Assembly: GCA_017590115.1 (NCBI GenBank)
Contig: JAGGNK010008337.1
Span: forward strand, 3,773,609-3,837,608
Source of the DNA: Montifringilla adamsi
Taxonomy: Eukaryota > Chordata > Aves > Passeriformes > Passeridae
DNA length: 64,000 bases
Reading direction: 5' to 3'
Positions 59,301 through 64,000 of the stretch are shown in pieces (the stretch's first letter is position 1; each line of letters begins with the position of its first letter). The notes below the pieces were generated by a model. The model did no database searches, was not told the DNA's origin, and saw nothing but the letters and a program-made list of their open reading frames with translations. The translations under genes were made by a program, and so were the position numbers.

Positions 59301-62300
59301 AATAACTGCAGTATGTTGCTCTGCTGGATTAATAACACACTAAAGAAAACAGTGACATTTTTTTAGGGAACATTCCTGTCAATTAAAATACATAATCTTC
59401 AAACGCTGCAGTTTTTCACCTGTCCTCAAAGACCTCAGCAGAAACTTGCTGCCAAAATCCACACGCTCTCACAGTGGGTTGGAGGCACACTGAGATTTTT
59501 GAGTGGCCAAAATCATTGCTAGCTTCATCCCCTCAGAAACAGCCATTTCCAGCAGGCCCTTCAGAAACCTCTTTTGATAATGAACAGGCAAGAGAAAAAC
59601 ATTCTGGGCTCTGGCAGTTCCAAACCTTGGAGACCACACATGTAAAATCTAGAAGATTCTGTAGAGTCTACTAGAAAATCCTGAGGACAAAGTAATTCCA
59701 GACTTTTTGAGTTATAACTGGAAAAAAGCAAAATCTCTCTGCAACTCTCTGTACACCAAGTCTTTCTTGAACTTTGTTTTGGTAACTTGGAGCTCATGAG
59801 CTCTTGTCTTCCAGCCTCCCCTTGTCAAGCACAATGGACACCCAAGATAAAGGCTCTGCCCAGAACCTCAGCACTGGGAACTGGAGCCCTTTACTAATTA
59901 ATTTAGGCCTATTAATTTACACTGGGGATGGGAGCAATGGAGGAACTGGGTGGGTGGGTGCTCCTGATTCACTTTCTGTCAGCAAATATTTGATGACATG
60001 ATTAGGAAACATCAGTTTGTTCAATGGCCTTTAATTACATTTTGGTTGAAGGACTCCCTATTCTACATGCTAAGGAAGGCAGGAGACAAACACTATGGGA
60101 CTGTGAGTAACACAGATTTTAGGAAAAAACCACTAACCAAACAGTTCTCATCTTCTAATTAGATTTATAATTACAAAATATCATGAAAAGGGAAAATAAA
60201 AAACCACAGACCTCAGTGAAAGTTTTTGAAAGATTTGGAAATGGGTTGAAATAAAATGTGATAATCTAATGGAAGGGGGAAGAAAGAAGGAAATGGAAAT
60301 GTTGGAAGAGCTTAAAAATAAACTAATGTGTGCCTCAGAGTCACGCCTGCCATTTCCTAGTTTAACATGCCAGGACTGGAATGGACTAACAAGGATGCAA
60401 ACCCCCCAAAAAAGGGCCTGAAGCAACAGTGCAAGTGAAAGAAATGCAGCAAAAAAAAGATGGAAAAGGACCAGAAGCCTTGGAAAGGCAAGAATGAGGA
60501 AACAGAGGCAGCAGAGCCCAGGTGAGAGGGAGCAGAAGGGCTCCAGTTCAGCCAGGCACCAGAACTGCCTCCTGGTCCTGTGCTGTGGGAGCCAGGAGCT
60601 CACTCCCTGCATCCCAACTCCAGCCCCACTGGCACTTTGTCTGCAGCATCCTGGCAATGTTTTCCCTCCCCTTCACTGATAGGGAAAGCTGAATTACAAG
60701 GACAAAGAGCTGGGAGGGGAAAAGTCTCCTCCTCCTCCCGTGAAACAAATAAGAACTGAAGCAATTTAAATTGGGTGACTTGCCAAGTTTGTCTTTTGCA
60801 AATGCATTCACTGTCATTATATGACAGATGTCCACATTCCCAGAGCATTTCAGCTGAGCTGATCGGCCCTGAAATACCACCCCTATAAAAACTCAGGGAT
60901 ATCTTCAGCTAATTGACGTGTGGATGCCAGATCCTGCTCTGGCTTCCCCCAGCATAAGGCACAGGGAGCAGTCATGCACCACAGCAAGTCTGGGAGGACG
61001 CTCCTCTTTCAGGCCTCTGAAGTTACTCACTGACATAACAGGGCTGTCACAGCCCAGGGAGCTGCAGCTGGGATCCAAATCCAGTCTTTGATCCCTAGAT
61101 GTTTTATTAATTATCTCTGAGCATCCTTATTACAGCAGCATAGGTGTTATGTCCTGGTGTAGTGGACTGGTGTGACAAGATTTGGGTGGTAGAGGAAGAT
61201 TTAGGGTTTTAGTAATGGGGAGGCTTTAGGGATGGCTTCCCAGTTCTCAGGCCTGCAGCTCAGTGCACATGAGAGACATATTTAAGGAGGAAACAATGCC
61301 CTGTCCACCCTCCACTGCTGATGGGGAGGAGATAGAGAAAATCAGGAGTAAAGCTGAGCCAGGGAAGAAGGGAGGGATAAGGGGAAGGTGTTTTAAGATT
61401 TAGTTTCTATTTCTCATTATCCTGCTCTGATTAGAGTGGTAACAAATTAAACTAATTTCTCCAGGCCAAGTCTGTTCTGCCCATGACAATAACAGGGGAG
61501 TGATCTGTCCCTGTCCTTAACCCAACCCATGAGCCTTCTGCTGTGTTTTCTCCCCCTGACCAGCTGAGGAAGGGAGAGATGGAGCAGCTTTGGTGGGCAC
61601 CTGGCCTCCAGCCAGGGTCAACACACCGTAGGTGGTTAGAGCACTGCTGATGCTGCATTTCCCTTTTCAATGTCAGCTGCACAGCCTGATCCCCAGAGGT
61701 GCTGAAGCTCCATGTGTGCTTTGAGTCAGCAGAAGGCACTGCCAGAGCCATGTGCTGTCCTGCCTCAGCCCCACGGGGAACTGCTCTGGCCTGAACTGCA
61801 TCCAGCAAACCAGAAACATTCTTGCTCAAGCCCTGCAGCCCCCAGGCCCTGCTGTCACACAGCCTTGCCCACAGGAGTGTTTGAGGAGCACCAGGGCAAG
61901 CTGCTGACCCTTCGGCCCGGCCACAGCCAGCACAGTCTGGCATTCTCAACAGAAGATCCAGCTGCCATAAATCTTGGAAAGTATCTGCTTTCTTGCTCAA
62001 AAGTCCTGTTTGTGGCCAGAAACTGAAAGGGTCTGGATCATATCTTGTTATTGGAGAGAAAGAAAACAGAACAACAGCAAAAGAACAGCTCTCACCAAAC
62101 CAGCAACCTACAAGTCTTTGTAACTCTGAAACCTCCTCCTATGCTCTGAACCACCTTGTCAACAACTGTGCAGCACAGCAAGTGACATTAACAGGTTTAA
62201 GTGAATATTCCCATTTTTATACCTTTTCTATTACCTGATCAAACTAAAATATTGACTCAGTGGTGGTACTGCAATTCCCCTGACAAAGCAGCCCTTTGGT

Positions 62301-63884
62301 ACAGCAGAGTGAGCTGAAATTCAGATTCCATTTGAACAGCGATGGCAGCACTTAAAACCATTTGCTTTGGAAATGCCCTTGCCACTAAATATTAAAAAAA
62401 CCTTTACATTAGAGGTCTGTGGGGTTTTGAAAAGAAAACTAATACATATGGAGGGAGACAAGCAAAGCAAAAGAAATTGGAAAAGAACCACATCTAAGTG
62501 ACAGAGGAACAGAATGATTTGTCTGGAGAGGTGTCGACAAATGTGTCAGTGCATTTCCGTGAGTGGCACGTAAGCAGAAAAGGGGGAGAAGAAAGGATAT
62601 TGAAGGCAGAGAGGAAAAAGAAGAAAAGTGTGGCAGGAGGAGAGAACAAAGCCTGAGACAAGGCCAGGGCTCTTCAGCAGAGACAGCAGAGGTGTCACAC
62701 TCACGGCTGTGAGTTCTCACCTCTCTCCTAAGTGCAATCTTGCAATTCCCAAACCCTCCCAGTGCTCCAGCACCTCATCAGAGAGGGACTATCCAAAAAG
62801 CAAAAGGCATCGCTCATGGAGGCAGTGCTGAAATTTCAAGGCAGGACACTGAAACTGTGTAAGGGCCGTGCCAAAAACCTTCATAAGTTGTGGAGCTTGT
62901 TGTAGATTTTCAGTTTATTTGTCAAAAGCACTTGGCTTGGCTTCATGCCCAACAAACTCCCATTCCTCCCATTAAAGGGAATCAAACTAGTGCCAGGAGT
63001 TTATGCATTTCCACCCTGCATCCTTGTCTTTGTGACAGGGCCTGATCACCACTGAGGTGAGCACGTTCTAGGTGGGACCCACAGGAATAACAAACCCCCA
63101 AAACAAACTCAGGCAAATGCAACACCGAGGTGATGAGAGCAAAGTTAGAATAAGCTCGGTGTCTACACTTCCTTCCTCTCCCCAAAGCTATGACTTCAAC
63201 CAGGAGGAAGAGTAAAATATGCCAGGAAATGTGAACTCTTGCCACTAATTAAGTCTTAGAATGAAGTACCCAGAGATATGAGGTAATTTTTCAGAACTCT
63301 ACCACAGATCCTTGTGCCAACAAAACCACACATAAGACAAACTGACCTGGCTATTTGAAAACAAAAAGCAGTTTCCAGGCTTGCTCTCCTCGCTCTTCCC
63401 CTTCAAAACCCTACCCTCAGCATATTTTGTTTCAATGGTTTTTGCAACAGCTACAGCCTTAGGTGCCAGGCTGTTTTTACAGGGACCATTGCCTGGTTTG
63501 GCACCCCAGCCAAGGTATTTTCACTGAACCCAATGCACACAGGGTGGGTGTTCCAGGTTTTGGTAAGATTTGGGAATGCTTTTTGTGGGTTCTGCCTCAG
63601 CACCTCAAATCCAGACAAATCAAACATAAAACACACGGACACTTCTAAAGATTTGGCCCATAAAGAATGTTCTGCACAATTTATCTCCCGGTGTTGTTCC
63701 AGACCCAAGACAAACCACACAGTATTTTTGGGTGGGTTTGTTAACATTTGCCCTGAAAGCCATTCTTGAAAAGAAAAAAATATTCATTATCACTGAGGAT
63801 CAATCTTTGTCTTTCCTACTAAAAACTGTTTACGTGTTAATTAGCAGACATTTCTTGCTGTCCTTCTTTTCCAGATCCAAAGAT

Positions 63885-63938
63885 TAGGGTAGAGAGAAGC
63901 AAAGTGCCCAAGGTCACCAAGCAAAGAGCTGTAGAGGC
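63885..63938 (+). mobile_element. MIR SINE remnant
   Basis: GAGAGAAGCAAAGTGCCCAA, then GGTCACCAAGCAAAGAGCTG, resembles the MIR segment GAGGTTAAGTGACTTGCCCAAGGTCACACAGC. It has the same orientation as the copy at 52.6 kb. Length and divergence limit confidence. Confidence 0.45.
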
Positions 63939-64000
63939 CCTTCCAACTGTCATATGAAAGGTGAGGGGAAAAGCCACCACATTTTACCTAAAATCTGCCT

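Larger units (their letters stand above)
55124..64000. other. Noncoding DNA, no firm gene
   Basis: It begins with possible 3'UTR of the plus-strand candidate to about 55.5 kb. After that come the CpG spot at 56.2 kb and unique sequence. A minus-strand piece at 62721-62788 is open between good splice sites (peptide begins SLSDEVLEHWEG) but has no partner. The MIR remnant closes the window. Confidence 0.55.

Noticed and set aside
61130..61260. GGTGT/TAGGG-rich stretch considered as an LTR fragment
   Set aside because: No terminal TG…CA, primer-binding site or polypurine tract could be identified.
61452..62000. 182-codon minus-strand frame
   Set aside because: No family recognised, no splice or promoter support, and its length is consistent with chance.

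Overview
The window looks like avian nuclear DNA, most likely from a songbird. The evidence is recognisable CR1 LINE tails written with a passerine-like consensus (best copy at 7661-7921), two possible old MIR remnants, few repeats, CpG depletion outside a few islands, and vertebrate-style splice and polyadenylation signals. There are no operons, bacterial promoters, CRISPR arrays, rRNA genes or intact tRNAs. Almost all of the 64 kb reads as intronic or intergenic DNA. Long open frames are few and about as long as chance predicts, and none matches a protein family I recognise.

The best-supported gene structure is a terminal exon on the minus strand. A strong 3' splice site opens a 30-codon coding end (49616 down to 49527). 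About 1.2 kb of 3'UTR-like sequence follows, ending at AATAAA (minus, 48318-48323) with a GU-rich downstream element; a second signal lies at 47648-47653. The upstream exons should lie at higher coordinates or outside the window. I found none that I trust.

Two weaker spliced models were assembled by hand. On the minus strand, four pieces (47338-47283, 46232-46160, 43047-42988, 42069-41901) join in one reading frame and end at a stop codon overlapping an AATAAA. The last intron of this model is mostly a 0.7-kb purine/pyrimidine minisatellite (42070-42757) that on the minus strand is an array of 3' splice-site look-alikes. On the plus strand, three pieces (51403-51463, 54305-54378, 55019-55123) also stay in frame and end in a stop. 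Both need RNA evidence.

Layout: 1-30 kb is gene-poor DNA with CR1 fragments, homopolymers, a G-run and a tRNA-Asn-like fragment. A short CpG cluster lies at 30.2 kb. From 31-39 kb there are several blocks that look like regulatory DNA, including a CpG-rich stretch at 37.4-38.1 kb. From 41.9-49.6 kb lie the minisatellite and the minus-strand transcript candidates. From 51.4-55.1 kb lies the plus-strand candidate with a 122-bp tandem duplication beside its middle exon. A small GC-rich CpG spot sits at 56.2 kb, and ordinary noncoding DNA runs to the end.
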